A stretch of 64,000 bases of DNA from Cladorhizidae sp. MBARI D1340-BT2 (GCA_028752905.1 JAQNBH010000009.1:31229442-31293441); one strand, 5' to 3'. Counted from the stretch's first letter, positions 1 to 12,720 are shown. The notes: generated by a model from the letters alone, not told the origin. Program-made: numbers and translations.

Positions 1-1337
1 AGACATGATGAGTCTGAGTGGACAAGAGAGAGCAGCAAGCCTGAAAAAGGAAGTCCGAGTAGTAAGCTAACATGTCACTGAAGTTAGAACTGTTTCTCAC
101 TTCTTAAAATCACAATGAACGCATCTGGTGGTCATTTGGAAGAAAGCAGTGTTCCTTCCACTACCCACAGGAACAAGATGGGAACCACTTGAGATTATCG
201 GGAGGCCAGCATTTCAAAACCCAATGCTTGGGTCTTCATCAGGTGATTCGTGAAGACTGAAGCATTCAGGTGAAGTGTTGGCAAAAAAAAAAGGGGGAAA
301 AGCTGATTAATTTTGTTACAAGAAAATTTCTCATCAAATATATATATATAGTAGTAATAGAAAAGTACTGGGATGGCTAGTCCTACTATAGTTTCATGCG
401 AATATATATATATATATAATATATATATTAGCTTGCATACCTGCAGACCTCCCCCCTAGATTGAGAGCCACATAGACATATATACCATTGCAATTAAACC
501 ACTCACCCACAATTGGAGCTTCATCCTCCCTTTACCTAAACAGTTGCTTTAATCTCCCCCCCTCCAAACATTTTTTTTAATGCAGCCCTGCAAGAACCCC
601 CAAGGGGGTAGAGGTTGGGCGGTGTTACTTACGGACTATCCCAAGTGACCAACTACATAACACAGATCAGGACCAGCACCCAAACATACACTGTAGGGCT
701 GGGGGGAATCCAGGGTCTTGGATAGCAGTAGTCTAGGGCTAGGGCTAGAGCTATTCTAAGGATAGGGCACTTCAGGGAGGCACAGAAGTTCTGTTGGGCG
801 TACACTATAAGAAGATGTCCAACAGATGAATAGCACCAGAGAAGATGCTGTAAGCTACGTGTAAGGCTGTTCTGATAAAACGGTCTCCCTCCTCATGCAG
901 CGGGGAGAATGCCAGCACATTGATGAATGTGTTATTCATACACAATGCACAGCTGCCTAGGAGAATCCAAAGCAGTATCTATACAGTCTCCCAGAAGATC
1001 AGCAACATTTTATAAGGTACTTCAATCTGAAGAAATCTTCTGCCTGCACATATCACACACAGCCCAGTTTCATGCACCATGTCCGAGTACTGATAGTCTT
1101 CTACCTTCTGTACAATATAGGACTATGGATATGTTCATATGTCCATAGAAATTGGTTCTTTATGCTCCTCACTGTTAAGGAGGGTCGCTGGAAATATTCA
1201 AAAGGGGTGTGTCCCTAATTTCGTTCATATCTTCCTCATGGTTCTAGTTATTTAGTATGTATATGTGTGTTTTTTTTCTACACAAAACATTGCAGTTGTA
1301 ATATCCGTTATCTACACCCCAAGTCAGTGACTTTAAA
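1..1337. other. Non-coding interval, no gene seen
   Basis: I see no supported gene here. The one open frame longer than 70 codons (927-1148) has no splice or family signal and reads as chance. The stretch includes a short (TA)n tract at 342-430 and homopolymer runs of A and C/G. The motif ctagggctaggg near 733-745 is a short local repeat. Confidence 0.6.
342..430. repeat. (TA)n microsatellite, interrupted
   Basis: Two blocks of alternating TA (about 342-352 and 400-430) are separated by about 50 bp of ordinary sequence. This is seen directly. Confidence 0.85.
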
Positions 1338-2032
<695 letters not shown>

Positions 2033-2125
2033 GAGTGAGTAAATTCAAGTTGATTATCATGACAATCACTGTATTATAGTGAAAGAGGTTTGTCATGCAG
2101 TGCTTAATGCTAAGCTAAACTGTAG

Positions 2126-2249
2126 TGACAATTTTGGAATTGACAGGTCCTACTAAATCTAGTCATGCATAAGCAATCAACAGGTATAAGAATGCCCCTG
2201 ATGATTGGACACTATAGTAGGGCCAGACCAGCCAATTCCAAAATTGTCA
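2126..2249. mobile_element. Short MITE-like inverted-repeat element
   Basis: A 17-bp perfect terminal inverted repeat (TGACAATTTTGGAATTG at 2126-2142; its complement at 2233-2249) encloses about 90 bp. Similarity continues inward with small indels to CTACT on the left and AGTAG on the right. No target-site duplication is obvious, so the superfamily is not assigned. Confidence 0.7.
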
Positions 2250-2293
2250 TTATTATCATAATATTTGTTAGGTCACCCGCTGCCTAGCAGAAT

Positions 2294-4438
2294 TAAAGCC
2301 GCTTCTACATGACAGTGGCACAGCTTACTGTTCCTCTCAGCTTGCAGTGCACTGTTCACAATACAAGCACTGTTCACAATACAAGGTGGAGCGCTCTGTT
2401 GCATTAAATTTACATTTGACCTTGTTCTAGAATGGACAGTGACGGCAGCGAAGAAGGGTGGATTTGATAATGCTTTGGGCTAGTAGAAGGAAAGGAAGAG
2501 AAAGATGCTGGAGATCTCTAGCTAGCAACTAACTCTAGCTTACACCAGTTATAGTAATTTAGTTATAGCTAGGGCATTATAACCTGACCTGCAACTAGCT
2601 CTAGTTATAGTAGTATAGTTATAGCTAGGGCATTATTACCTGACCTGCAACTAGCTCTAGTTATAGTAGTATAGTTATAGCTAGGGGCATTATAACCAGA
2701 CCTGCAACTAGCTCATTATTACCTGACCTGCAACTAGCTCTAGTATAGTTATAGCTAGGGCATTATAACCAGACCTGCAACTAGCTCTAGTTATAGTAGT
2801 ATAGTTATAGCTAGGGCATTATTACCTGACCTGCATCTAGCTCTAGTATAGTTATAGCTAGGGCATTATTACCTGACCTGCAACTAGCTCTAGTTATAGT
2901 AGTATAGTTATAGCTAGGGCATTATTACCTGACCTGCAACTAGCTCTAGTTATAGTACTATAGTTATAGCTAGGGAATAATGACCAGACCTGCAACTAGT
3001 TCTAGTTATAGTAGTATAGTTATAGCTAGGGCATTATTACCTGACCTGCAACTAGCTCTAGTTATAGTAGTATAGTTATAGCTAGGGCATTATAACTGAC
3101 CTGCAACTAGCTCTAGTTATAGTAGTATAGTTATAGCTAGGGCATTATAACCTGACCTGCAACTAGCTCTAGTTATAGTACATGATGTATAGTTATAGCT
3201 AGGGCATTATTACCTGACCTGCAACTAGCTCTAGTTATAGTAGTATAGTTATAGCTAGGGCATTATTACCTGACCTGCAACTAGCTCTAGTTATAGTACT
3301 ATAGTTATAGCTAGGGCATTATTACCTGACCTGCAACTAGCTCTAGTTATAGTAGTATAGTTATAGCTAGGGCATTATTATCTGACTTGCAACTAGCTCT
3401 AGCTATAGTAGTATAGTTATAGCTAGGGCATTATAACCTGTCATGCAACTAGCTCTAGCTAATACTAGGTTTAGTAGCTTAGTTATGATAGCTAGGGCAT
3501 TATGTCCTGACATGCAACTAGCTCTAGTTATAGTAGTTTAGTTATAGCTAGAGTTATTACCTGACCTGCAACTAGCTCCAGCTAATACTAGTTATAGTAG
3601 TATAGTTATAATAGCTAGGGCATTATAACCTGACATGCTACTAGCTCTAGCTAATACTAGCTATAGTAATATAGTTATAGCTATGGCATTATAACCTGTC
3701 ATGCAACTAGCTCTAGCTAATACTAGTTTTAGTAGCTTACAGTTATGATAGATAGGGCATTATGTCCTGACATGCAACTAGCTCTAGCTAATACTAGTTA
3801 TAGTAGTATAGTTATAATAGCTAGGGCATTATAACTGACATGCAACTAGCTCTAGCTAATACTAGTTATAGCTAGGGCATTATAACCTGACCTGCAACTG
3901 GCTCTAGCTAATACTAGTTATAGTAGTTTAGTTATAATAGCTAGGGCATTATAACCTGACATGCAACTAGCTCTAGTTAATACTAGTTATAGTAGTTTAG
4001 TTATAGCTAGAGCATTATTACCTGACCTGCAACTAGCTCTTGCTAATACTATTTATAATAGTATAGTTATAATAGCCAGGGCATTATAACCTGACATGCA
4101 ACTAGCTCTAGCTAATACTAGTTATAGTAGTATAGTTATAATAGCCAGGGCATTATAACCTGACATGCAAGCTAATACTAGTTATAGTAGTATAGTTTAA
4201 TAGCTAGGGCATTATAACCTGACATGCAACCAGCTTCCAAGCATCTTCTTCTCCTAGCCAAACTGTACCATGCAGTTGATCACATGCTAGATTCTAGCAT
4301 TCCGATTGCTTCATTGCTACGACACAATCTTCTAACTGAATGTGCCATTGCATTCCATTAGGTTATGTTGTCACAATATGACGGAACGGAACCGAAGTAC
4401 TAACGGAACACTTGGTCCCGCTATATTGTAACCAGCCT
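2294..4438 (+). mobile_element. Degenerate PIF/Harbinger-like element with internal minisatellite
   Basis: The right end reads GTAACCAGCCT at 4428-4438, a diverged form of the GTGAACCAGCCT terminus of the clear Harbinger element at 22180-23800. The left end near 2294 (TTAAAGCCG) is a weaker match. About 150 bp in, codons read MDSDGSEEGWI from 2433, like the acidic start of the other copies. The sequence before the right end (tagattctagcattccgattg near 4288) is a subterminal motif shared with the copies at 23.6, 25.3 and 33.6 kb. Most of the interior is the minisatellite listed separately. The assignment rests on ends and shared subterminal sequence, not on an intact transposase. Confidence 0.55.
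2512..4230. repeat. Minisatellite, about 56-65 bp unit
   Basis: Some 28-30 head-to-tail copies built on tatagttatagctagggcat followed by tacctgacctgcaactag. The first two thirds use a unit near 56 bp. From about 3450 a longer variant adds ctaatactag. The founding copy (2495-2580) matches the founding copy of the array at 23.84-24.48 kb, so both expanded from the same internal segment of a transposon family. Confidence 0.9.
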
Positions 4439-4919
4439 TCATCCACAGATGACATAACCATTGGAGACTTCTCGTCTGGTTTGGTGTTGCCACAAACTTC
4501 ACATGAAGACAAGAAATCCTCTAACAAAGCGTGGAAAAAATCTTGGACTGAAGTTGAAGTTCTTTATCAGCTCTAATAAAAAATGTTTCCACACATTCTT
4601 AATGGATTTCTTCTGTTCATTTTATTTAGGAAATGTTTTTGTATGTTGGGAACGTAATTAGTTTGACAAACAACTGGCATGGACTAAACACACATACACA
4701 CACACACACATACACACACTATGTGTGTACGTGTGTGTAGGTATGTATAGAACAAACTGGCATTATCTAATGTCATATCATGACAGAGGGAACTGTCGAG
4801 AAGATAATCAGGAAGTGTGTGCATGCACATGTGTGTGGAGAAGCCTAGCAGTGTGTGTGTGTGTGTGTGTGTGCATGTGTGTGTGTGCATATGTGTGTGT
4901 GCATATGTGTGTGTGTGTG

Positions 4920-4956
<37 letters not shown>

Positions 4957-5529
4957 AGTGCCCCCACTATAACCATGAAGTCTGGGTAATTCACATGACA
5001 ACAACACCTGCCACTCACTGGTAACTGAGAATAATTCTTCCCTGAGTCAACTACCCCGCCACAACTAACTATAGCAGAGCAACTGGTAAGGGAAAACCGT
5101 AACTTAGCGCTCATGCACGCCACACTCCACGGGGAACAGCAAGCAAGAAAATCACAGAAGGCATACTGATACATGTGTGTACTCTTAACACTACATGTGT
5201 GTACTCAACACACTACATCTGCGTCCTCAACACACCTGAATCATGTAGAGCTGTGCGATACGATACTCCTCCACAGTCAAGGGGAGAGGGATGCGATACT
5301 CCTTGATCAGCATACTTCACTCCACCTGGGCACAGGTTGAGAGGAATAGCATATGTCGCCTACACAGTAAAAACTGTTCATGAGGGTGGCAAGCAAATAT
5401 ATGTCTGGAACTGCAGCAAGGAAGTGTCAACCTGGTGGTGTCCTGCCATCCAATGTGGTTTAAAAACATGATTGTATGGCTGTACTTGGAACTATTCGAC
5501 AGTGGCCATGACTGTCCCATTACTAAGTG
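4439..5529. other. Intergenic interval with CA/TG microsatellites
   Basis: No gene supported. A small open frame at 4461-4661 has no family resemblance. CA/TG tracts occur at about 4690-4738 and 4849-4952. Short direct repeats of ACACTACATGTGTGTACTC lie at 5185-5215. Confidence 0.6.
4849..4952. repeat. (TG)n microsatellite
   Basis: About 100 bp of TG dinucleotides interrupted by CA or TA steps. The reverse complement gives Thr-His open frames that are repeat artefacts. Confidence 0.95.
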
Positions 5530-5536
5530 CAAAACA

Positions 5537-5639
5537 AGGGTTCATAATACAAGGGTTCATAATGCCAGGGTTCATAATACCAGGGTTCATAATGCCAGGG
5601 TTCATAATAACAGGGTTCATAATACAAGGGTTCATAATA
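5537..5639. repeat. Minisatellite AGGGTTCATAATAC, left block
   Basis: Seven to eight copies of a 14-bp unit (AGGGTTCATAATRC). The block stops exactly at a TA dinucleotide where the Tigger-type element begins, and resumes on its other side at 7091. Confidence 0.95.
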
Positions 5640-7088
5640 CAGTGGTCCCTCCCTATTAAGACCACCCAGGGAGCACTTCCAACTGGTCTTATTAGAGAGG
5701 TGGTCTTACTTGGGAATATCGCTCTCAGGCATGGCAGGGGTCTCACAAAGCATTGCTCAATGGATTTTGTTGTGTAGTGTACACGCATTTATAATATTAA
5801 ACCAACTGCAAGCTCCCCAGACAAGATACTGTATTCTCATTTCGAATTATGGGTGTCTTGATAAAGACATTGGTTATCATTGTATACATGTATGTATTGG
5901 ACATTAGACTCATGCAGTGTCCTTAGGACACAGAAAGTCTGAGATACTGGACTGGACAGTCCGCTCCATCCTGTTCTGGATGACCATCTGCTCGATAGAA
6001 TCAGCACATGCCACAAGCTTGGGAATGCCTCGATGAGTGGCAAAGTCACGCAGCTTGCACACTATTTCAAACACCTCTGACACAGTGACAGGAGTGGGCA
6101 TGGGGCCATCCTACTCATCGTCTGACTCAGGCTCCTCATGGGAGGAGTCAGCAGGGGTGGCAAGGGCTTGGTCAAGGGCAGGGTCATAGTGGTCCTCACT
6201 GGTCTGCACCTCACTGGTGTGCACCTCGCTGTCGATGTTGGCATAGCCCTCCAGTGTCACACCCTCCAGCAGCTTCCCATTGATGACCGTATCCTCAGCA
6301 GAGATGGTGAGCTCCTCAACCTCAGCAGCAGGGGCAGTGGTGGTCGTGAAGCCACACTTCTTAAAGCACTTCTTGATGGTGGACACGTGGAGGTCATCCC
6401 AGGCCTTTTTGAGCCAGCGGATCGCCATCAGAACATCCACCTTCTTGACAAGCAAGCTCATTTTCTCAGTGCAACCACTATCGGCATTCACAGTGTCGTC
6501 CATGAGCTGGAGAATGTAGCGAATCATCTGCTTCCGGTAGAGCAGCTTCATAGCCTGGATGATGCCAGCGTCCATAGGCTGAAGCTAGGAGGTGGTGTTG
6601 GCCGGCAGGAAGACCAGCTTGAGGTTTCTGAGGTTGATATCTGAGTGCGCTGAGCAGTTGTCCCAATGAAGATGATGATCTTCCGGCCCTCAGCTAGCAT
6701 CTTATTGTTGATGCGCTTGAGCCACTGCTCCCAGATGGGAGCGCTCATCCACACCTTGGCCTGTGCCTCATACTCGATGCCGAGGTCACTCTTTGGATCA
6801 ATGTAGATGTAAATATGTACCAGTTTTTGATCTTTCACAGTTAATGGATTCACAGTTAATGGAAGGTAGATCTTCAAACAAAAAACAAAATTCACTGTAT
6901 TCGTGGGTGCTTGGTCTTATTTGGGAGGATATTGACCCAGCCAAGTGGTCTTATAAGAGAGGTGGACTTATCTTAGAGGGTCTTACTTGGGAGGGGGAAA
7001 ATAAAGCCAGCAAACCGGGAGCAAGCAAAAGTGGTCTTATAATGGAGGTGGTCTTACTTGGGAGGGTCTTAATACGGAGGGACCACTG
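5640..7088 (-). mobile_element. Tigger/pogo-type DNA transposon, decayed
   Basis: Terminal inverted repeats begin CAGTGGTCCCTCC at 5640 and end GGAGGGACCACTG at 7088, flanked by TA on both sides (5638-5639, 7089-7090). TA target sites and CAGTG-type termini are hallmarks of the Tc1/mariner-pogo group. The interior carries, on the minus strand, the C-terminal half of a Tigger-like transposase. At 1,449 bp the element is too short for a complete gene of this family, so the N-terminal DNA-binding half is lost. Motifs of the type GGTCTTA-TAGAGAGGTGG recur at 5683-5710, 6940-6965 and 7030-7060, giving subterminal repeats. Confidence 0.9.
5910..6895 (-). pseudogene. Tigger-like transposase, C-terminal half, broken
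   Basis: Read on the minus strand: an upstream segment with KVWMSAPIWEQWLKRI and GRKIIIFI (6650-6790), a frameshift, then DNCSAHSDINL holding the second catalytic Asp, then LVFLPANTTS, a TAG stop at 6585-6587, then LQPMDAGIIQAMK with the third Asp. The frame continues through AIRWLKKAWDDLHVSTIKKCF to an in-frame TAG at 6111-6113. Past that stop the same frame resumes with a typical C-terminal helix region (VTVSEVFEIVCKLRDF) and ends at 5910. The first catalytic Asp and the HTH region are absent. Motif order is that of the DDE_1 (jerky/Tigger/CENP-B-like) family. It cannot be translated as it stands. Confidence 0.88.
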
Positions 7089-7090
7089 TA

Positions 7091-7400
7091 CTAGGGTTCA
7101 TAATACGAGGGTTCATAATACGAGGGTTCATAATAACAGGGTTCATAATACAAGGGTTCATAATACAAGGGTTCATAATACAAGGGTTCATAATACAAGG
7201 GTTCATAATACAAGGGTTCATATTAAATTTAAATACAAGGGTTCTGTTTCAGGGTTAATAATACAAGGGCCGAGTTTTCATAATACAAGGGTTCAGTTTG
7301 AGGGTTCGTAATACAAGGGATCATAATACAAGAGTTCAGCGTGTGGGTTCATATACTATCATAATAGGTGGTTCATAATACCAGGGCTTGCAATTTGAAG
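7091..7400. repeat. Minisatellite AGGGTTCATAATAC, right block
   Basis: Continuation of the array at 5537-5639 on the far side of the Tigger insertion. Nine regular copies run to about 7225, followed by progressively degenerate copies to about 7400. Confidence 0.92.
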
Positions 7401-8650
7401 GTTCTTTAGGGAGTGAGCAACCATTAACAAAAAATTGTAGAAACTTCATAACTCTTTTTTGTTGTTTTAATGTTTTGCAGTAGCAGAAGATGTTTCATGA
7501 GCTCTCCAGTGGCATATGCTTTATGAAGGCTAGTCGGTCTGTACAGTGATGACAAGTAATTGAATCATGATCATCTTTAAAATCACAGAGTGCACCTGTG
7601 GCTACTCCTAATTCGCAGCTGTGTAACAGAGCCACACAACCGTGTTACAAGCATGAAGTTTATTTCAGATTACCACGGAAGGGAAATGGGAGGTCAATAT
7701 AAAGATTCTGGTTTCTGAATCTGTGGCAAACATTTGCTGTTGGTGTATAACTTTTGACCAAACAAAAAACTTCCCACTCACAACGTGCTTCTGTAAAGCA
7801 ACATTTGAGTTAGTGGTTACAGGCACTCGGTCGTTTTAGAGGATTTTAAAGGTGATCAATTTTTGGGGGCCATCTCTACACAACTACAAGCCTACATAAA
7901 GTACATCTCTATCATTGGAAAGTTCTTGAAATAAGTTATCTTTATGGTGGTACCAAAAAATATTTGAAAAACCAAAAAGTTATGAAGGTTACAAATATCG
8001 GGTACATTTTAAGTCCACCACCTTTAATGCGAGGATTTGCAATATCGGGGGGCAGGATATCACAATAAACTGAATGTATGGGAAGTTGAAACCTACCCCC
8101 TACCCCCCACCAAGCATACACTAACGGTCCATTTGTGTTTTACACAGTCATCAAAATACAAACCAAGCGAGCCATCTTATCATCATCCACCAAATCCTTT
8201 TCTTGCTCCTCAGTGGCACCAACTTAGCACCGCTCGTCCAGAGCAATGTTTCTTAGCAAGATAACCAATGCAATGCCATCCATTGCCAGCTGCCACCTCA
8301 AATCTTGCTGTCTACTCAAGTCAGAGGTATCGGCATGAACAAACTCCTGGACACCAAAGGGTTCTGATCCATTTCTTTGCTAAAATCAATAGGTCGAAGA
8401 GTGCTGAAGGAACACTGCATGTTTGGCAGGCTGTGCCTCGCATACTTAAAAGAGTTAATGATCTGTGGGCATGACAACAACAGTATATAGTGTGCTGTAC
8501 TCGTATTCAATATAGTGCACACCTTACAAGGCCGTAGCCACCAGATTTGAGGTTGTCAGGTTGATTTCACTGAAGCAGGAAATACGCAGTTTATATATAC
8601 TGTATATACATGTTTTGTTAAGCAATATGGAAAAGAGTAATTAGTGTTCA
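7401..8650. other. Intergenic interval with a possible short MITE
   Basis: No gene supported; open frames at 8037-8264 and 8268-8474 have no recognisable content. At 7846-8027 a segment starts TTTAAAGGTG and ends CACCACCTTTAA, a roughly 10-bp inverted repeat around about 160 bp, possibly a MITE. Its interior (gttatgaaggttaca) resembles the right part of the element at 61.1-62.65 kb. Confidence 0.5.
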
Positions 8651-8654
8651 AAGT

Positions 8655-11600
8655 TTATGTAGAAATGAGGAAACGAAGCAACTGTGTTTCTTCTGGTGCC
8701 ATTATTTGTTGTGTGTATTCATTCCCTACAGCCTTCAAGTCAAGCCCATCGCACTTGTCCTCATGCTAATGCAGGACCATCAGGTGGTTCAACCTTGCCC
8801 AAGGTATTGTCCACAGGTAAAAGCTAATGAGACGAAGGCCACTAAATGTTCGCTCAGAAGTTGCATTTAATGCTGGTAAAAAGACTAAAACAGCTTGCAT
8901 ACCATTTTCATGAGAAATTGTTGAGTTTTAGAAAGGTCAACAGTGCAGTCATGATGCTGCCAACTGGTGTTACCTCGTCCTCCATTACTGAATGCTGCAG
9001 CTCACGGAGGGCAGCTCTGCTACTTATTCCTCCTGCCAAAGTCAGCAAAGAAGAAAGTGCAAACTACATCTTTCTCCTCATAGTAACAGTCCCCTCGACA
9101 TACCTTCAACAGTTATAAGCTATTCTAAATTAGAGAAAATCTTGAAACCTTCCTGGTCAAATCTGCTGTATATAAATGTGACAGCAAGGTCTAAACACAC
9201 CCACCCGGGCGGTATTCCTCTTTTGGTGATTCTGCAAACTGAGAAGGAGCACTGTCTTGCTCGAATTGCCTTGGCACCTTCCATCTCCTAGTAGCTTAGG
9301 TTCCTCAGGGTCCAGCTCATCCCTCACCTTGTCAACCTTCTTCCAGACCAAGTTAAAGCGGCCATCTCTCCGCAAACCTTCTAAAGTCTTAACTGTTCGC
9401 ATTGCAATTTGGTGACTTTCAGCACGAGAGAGTTGGATTGCTGCAAGGTCTGACAAAGCTTGTCAGGGTGCAGTAGGGTTAATTCAGACAAGATCAAACC
9501 AAACAAACCTTGAAAACCTGCAGCTTCTTCCACACACCATGGATCGTGGCTTTCATCTCAGTACCAGATGTTGGACATACTGCTCTCTCCCAAAGAAGCT
9601 TGATGCTATCGTAGTTTGAAAGTATGTTGGCAAGAGACACGGCACTGACAGTCCATCTTGTTGGTTACAGAGTTCTCACACCAAGGAGCATCACTACTAA
9701 TCTCTTCCTTCACTTCACGCATCAGCTCTCGTTTTGGAGAGAACTTAATTAGCTTCACCACTTCAAAACACGTGTCCAGGCAATCCTTTGGGGACCGTTT
9801 TATGGGGTCCCTTATACACCAAGGTTGAGGGAGTGTCTAAAGCAGTATTTGAACACACCACAGGGCCAAATTTCTGCTGCTACACTAGCCTCTGCTCCAG
9901 CCATAGTGCTGCCTCCCTCATAACACTAGCCATGGAGCTACACCAGCCTCTGCTCCAGCCATAGTGCTGCCTCCCTCATAACACTGGCCATGGAGCTACA
10001 CCAGCCTCTACTCCAGCCATAGTGCTGCCTCCCTCATAACACTAACCATGGAGCTACACCAGCCTCTGCTCCAGCCATAGTGCTGCCTCCCTCATAACAC
10101 TAACCATGGAGCTACACCAGCCTCTGCTCCAGCCATAGTGCTGCCTCCCTCATAACACTGGCCATGGAGCTACACCAGCCTCTGCTCCAGCCATAGTGCT
10201 GCCTCCCTCATAACACTAGCCATGGAGCTACACCAGCCTCTGCTCCAGCCATAGTGCTGCCTCCCTCATAACACTGGCCATGGAGCTACACCTGCCTCTG
10301 CTCCAGCCATAGTGCTGCCTCCCTCATAACACTGGCCATGGAGCTACACCAGCCACTGCTCCAGCCATAGTGCTGCCTCCCTCATAACACTGACCATGGA
10401 GCTACACCAGCCTCTGCTCCAGCCATAGTGCTGCCTCCCTCATAATACTGGCCATGGAGCTACACCAGCCTCTGCTCCAGCCATAGTGCTGCCTCCCTCA
10501 TAACACTAGCCATGGAGCTACACCAGCCTCTGCTCCAGCCATAGTGCTGCCTCCCTCATAACACTAGCCATGGAGCTACACCAGCCTCTGCTCCAGCCAT
10601 AGTGCTGCCTCCCTCATAACACTGGCCATGGAGCTACACCAGCCACTGCTCCAGCCATAGTGCTGCCTCCCTCATAACACTGGCCATGGAGCTACACCAG
10701 CCTCTGCTCCAGCCATAGTGCTGCCTCCCTCATAACACTGACCATGGAGCTACACCAGCCTCTGCTCCAGCCATAGTGCTGCCTCCCTCATAACACTAGC
10801 CATGGAGCTACACCAGCCTCTGCTCCAGCCATAGTGCTGCCTCCCTCATAACACTAACCATGGAGCTACACCAGCCTCTGCTCCAGCCATAGTGCTGCCT
10901 CCCTCATAACACTGGCCATGGAGCTACACCAGCCTCTGCTCCAGCCGTAGTGCTGCCTCCCTCATAACACTGGCCATGGAGCTACACCAGCCTCTGCTCC
11001 AGCCATAGTGCTGCCTCCCTCATAACACTGGCCATGGAGCTACACCAGCCTCTGCTCCAGCCATAGTGCTGCCTCCCTCATAACACTGGCCATGGAGCTA
11101 CACCAGCCTCTGCTCCAGCCGTAGTGCTGCCTCCCTCATAACACTGGCCATGGAGCTACACCAGCCTCTGCTCCAGCCATAGTGCTGCCTCCCTCATAAC
11201 ACTAGCCTACACCAGCCTCTGCTCCAGCCATAGTGCTGCCTCCCTCATAACACTGACCATGGAGCTACACCAGCCTCTGCTCCAGCCATAGTGCTGCCTC
11301 CCTCATAACACTAACCATGGAGCTACACCAGCCTCTGCTCCAGCCATAGTGCTGCCTCCCTCATAACACTGGCCATGGAGCTACACCAGCCTCTGCTCCA
11401 GCCATAGTGCTGCCTCCCTCATAACACTGACCATGGAGCTACACCAGCCTCTGCTCCAGCCATAGTGCTGCCTCCCTCATAACACTGACCATGGAGCTAC
11501 ACCAGCCTCTGCTCCAGCCATAGTGCTGCCTCCCTCATAACACTGGCCATGGAGCTACACCAGCCTCTGCTCCAGCCATAGTGCTGCCTCCCTCATAACA

Positions 11601-12720
11601 CTGGCCATGGAGCTACACCAGCCTCTGCTCCAGCCATAGTGCTGCCTCCCTCATAACACTGGCCATGGAGCTACACCAGCCTCTGCTCCAGCCGTAGTGC
11701 TGCCTCCCTCATAACACTGGCCATGGAGCTACACCAGCCTCTGCTCCAGCCATAGTGCTGCCTCCCTCATAACACTAGCCTACACCAGCCTCTGCTCCAG
11801 CCATAGTGCTGCCTCCCTCATAACACTGACCATGGAGCTACACCAGCCTCTGCTCCAGCCATAGTGCTGCCTCCCTCATAACACTAACCATGGAGCTACA
11901 CCAGCCTCTGCTCCAGCCATAGTGCTGCCTCCCTCATAACACTAACCATGGAGCTACACCAGCCTCTGCTCCAGCCATAGTGCTGCCTCCCTCATAACAC
12001 TGGCCATGGAGCTACACCAGCCTCTGCTCCAGCCATAGTGCTGCCTCCCTCATAACACTGACCATGGAGCTACACCAGCCTCTGCTCCAGCCATAGTGCT
12101 GCCTCCCTCATAACACTGGCCACATAGCTTTGTCAGTGGGATTTGGAATCACAGACAGGCATCCATCATTACCTGAACAATGCCTGTGCATCATTTGCAG
12201 ACAAACAATAGATTCCCAGAAACTCTTGTCACCAAGAGATCCTCTCTAACCCATCTCTCACAACTAGAATCAGTTGTTCATTGTTTGACTTGTCAGTGGC
12301 TTTATCAAACATCACAGCAAGGGAGCTGGGAATGCATTCAAGGATCCTGCACAGCAAATGATGAGCGATGATTTTTTGCATCCTATTCTGATTCTCAGGA
12401 GCAGTGTACTTGTTAGGCAATTATCTTCTTCATATGAAGCAACCGAATCAAGTGAGCTGATGGTTCACTGCCACCACCTCGCAGGGCCAGTCCTTACCTT
12501 GCAAGAAAACAAACGCTGGAAAAATCAGTTGTCGTGACCCCTTGTCTGCTCCTTCTGCTCTTTCTGTGAACTGCTCAGCAACTCCCCAACATTCTTAGTT
12601 GCCATTGGCAGTAACTTCAACTGCTTCGCAGTGAGTCTTGGACTGGAGACACTTCTTGAAAGCAGCTGTTCCATCTTTCAGTTATTGTAACCCCTTGTGA
12701 GCCAGCATCACACAAAAACT
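8655..12720 (-). pseudogene. hAT-family transposase pseudogene split by a minisatellite
   Basis: Reading the minus strand from right to left, ordered hAT motifs appear in shifting frames. A TTF-type zinc-finger tail (KDGTAAFKKCLQSKTHCEAVE in part) lies near 12620-12690, then LARxGLALRGGG (about 12480), KYTAPENQNRMQKIIAHHLL (12350-12410) and the DE.TD-like site DKATDKSNNEQL (about 12270). Next comes PLTKLCGQCYEGGSTMAG (about 12075-12140), where a conserved CYDGA motif has Asp changed to Glu. After the 2.2 kb minisatellite the order resumes with YCFRHSLNLGV (about 9820), CLDTCFEVVKLIKFSPKREL (9710-9780), SLANILSNYDSIKLLWE (about 9600), TVKTLEGLRRDGRFNLVWKKV (9310-9400), and finally the hATC region LPALNATSERTFSGLRLIS (about 8830-8885) and WARLNHLMVLH (about 8770-8800). 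Stops and frameshifts separate almost every motif. It is a complete but dead transposase of the ZMYM1/KIAA1586-like hAT group (DUF4371 plus hATC); the subgroup is inference. Confidence 0.87.
9887..12120. repeat. 58-bp minisatellite inside the hAT pseudogene
   Basis: About 38 copies of a 58-bp unit (CTCCAGCCATAGTGCTGCCT then CCCTCATAACACTGGCCATG and GAGCTACACCAGCCTCTG). Successive CTCCAG positions 9895, 9953 and 10011 give the period. Two 51-bp units missing seven bases start at matching places (around 11201 and 11774), 573 bp apart, showing a ten-unit block duplication. CCGTAG variants near 10945, 11119 and 11691 support it. Each unit on the minus strand encodes CYEGGSTMAGAEAGVAPW followed by a stop, so the array derives from the transposase's own motif. 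Since 58 is not a multiple of 3, no long frame results. Confidence 0.95.

Noticed and set aside
4684..5174. Thr-His and Val-Cys repeat proteins
   Set aside because: Shadows of the TG/CA microsatellite.
6138..6644. Plus-strand 168-residue open frame
   Set aside because: Antisense of the Tigger transposase pseudogene, whose minus-strand motifs are clear.
9887..12120. CRISPR array
   Set aside because: Units are contiguous with no unique spacers, and the context is eukaryotic transposon sequence.
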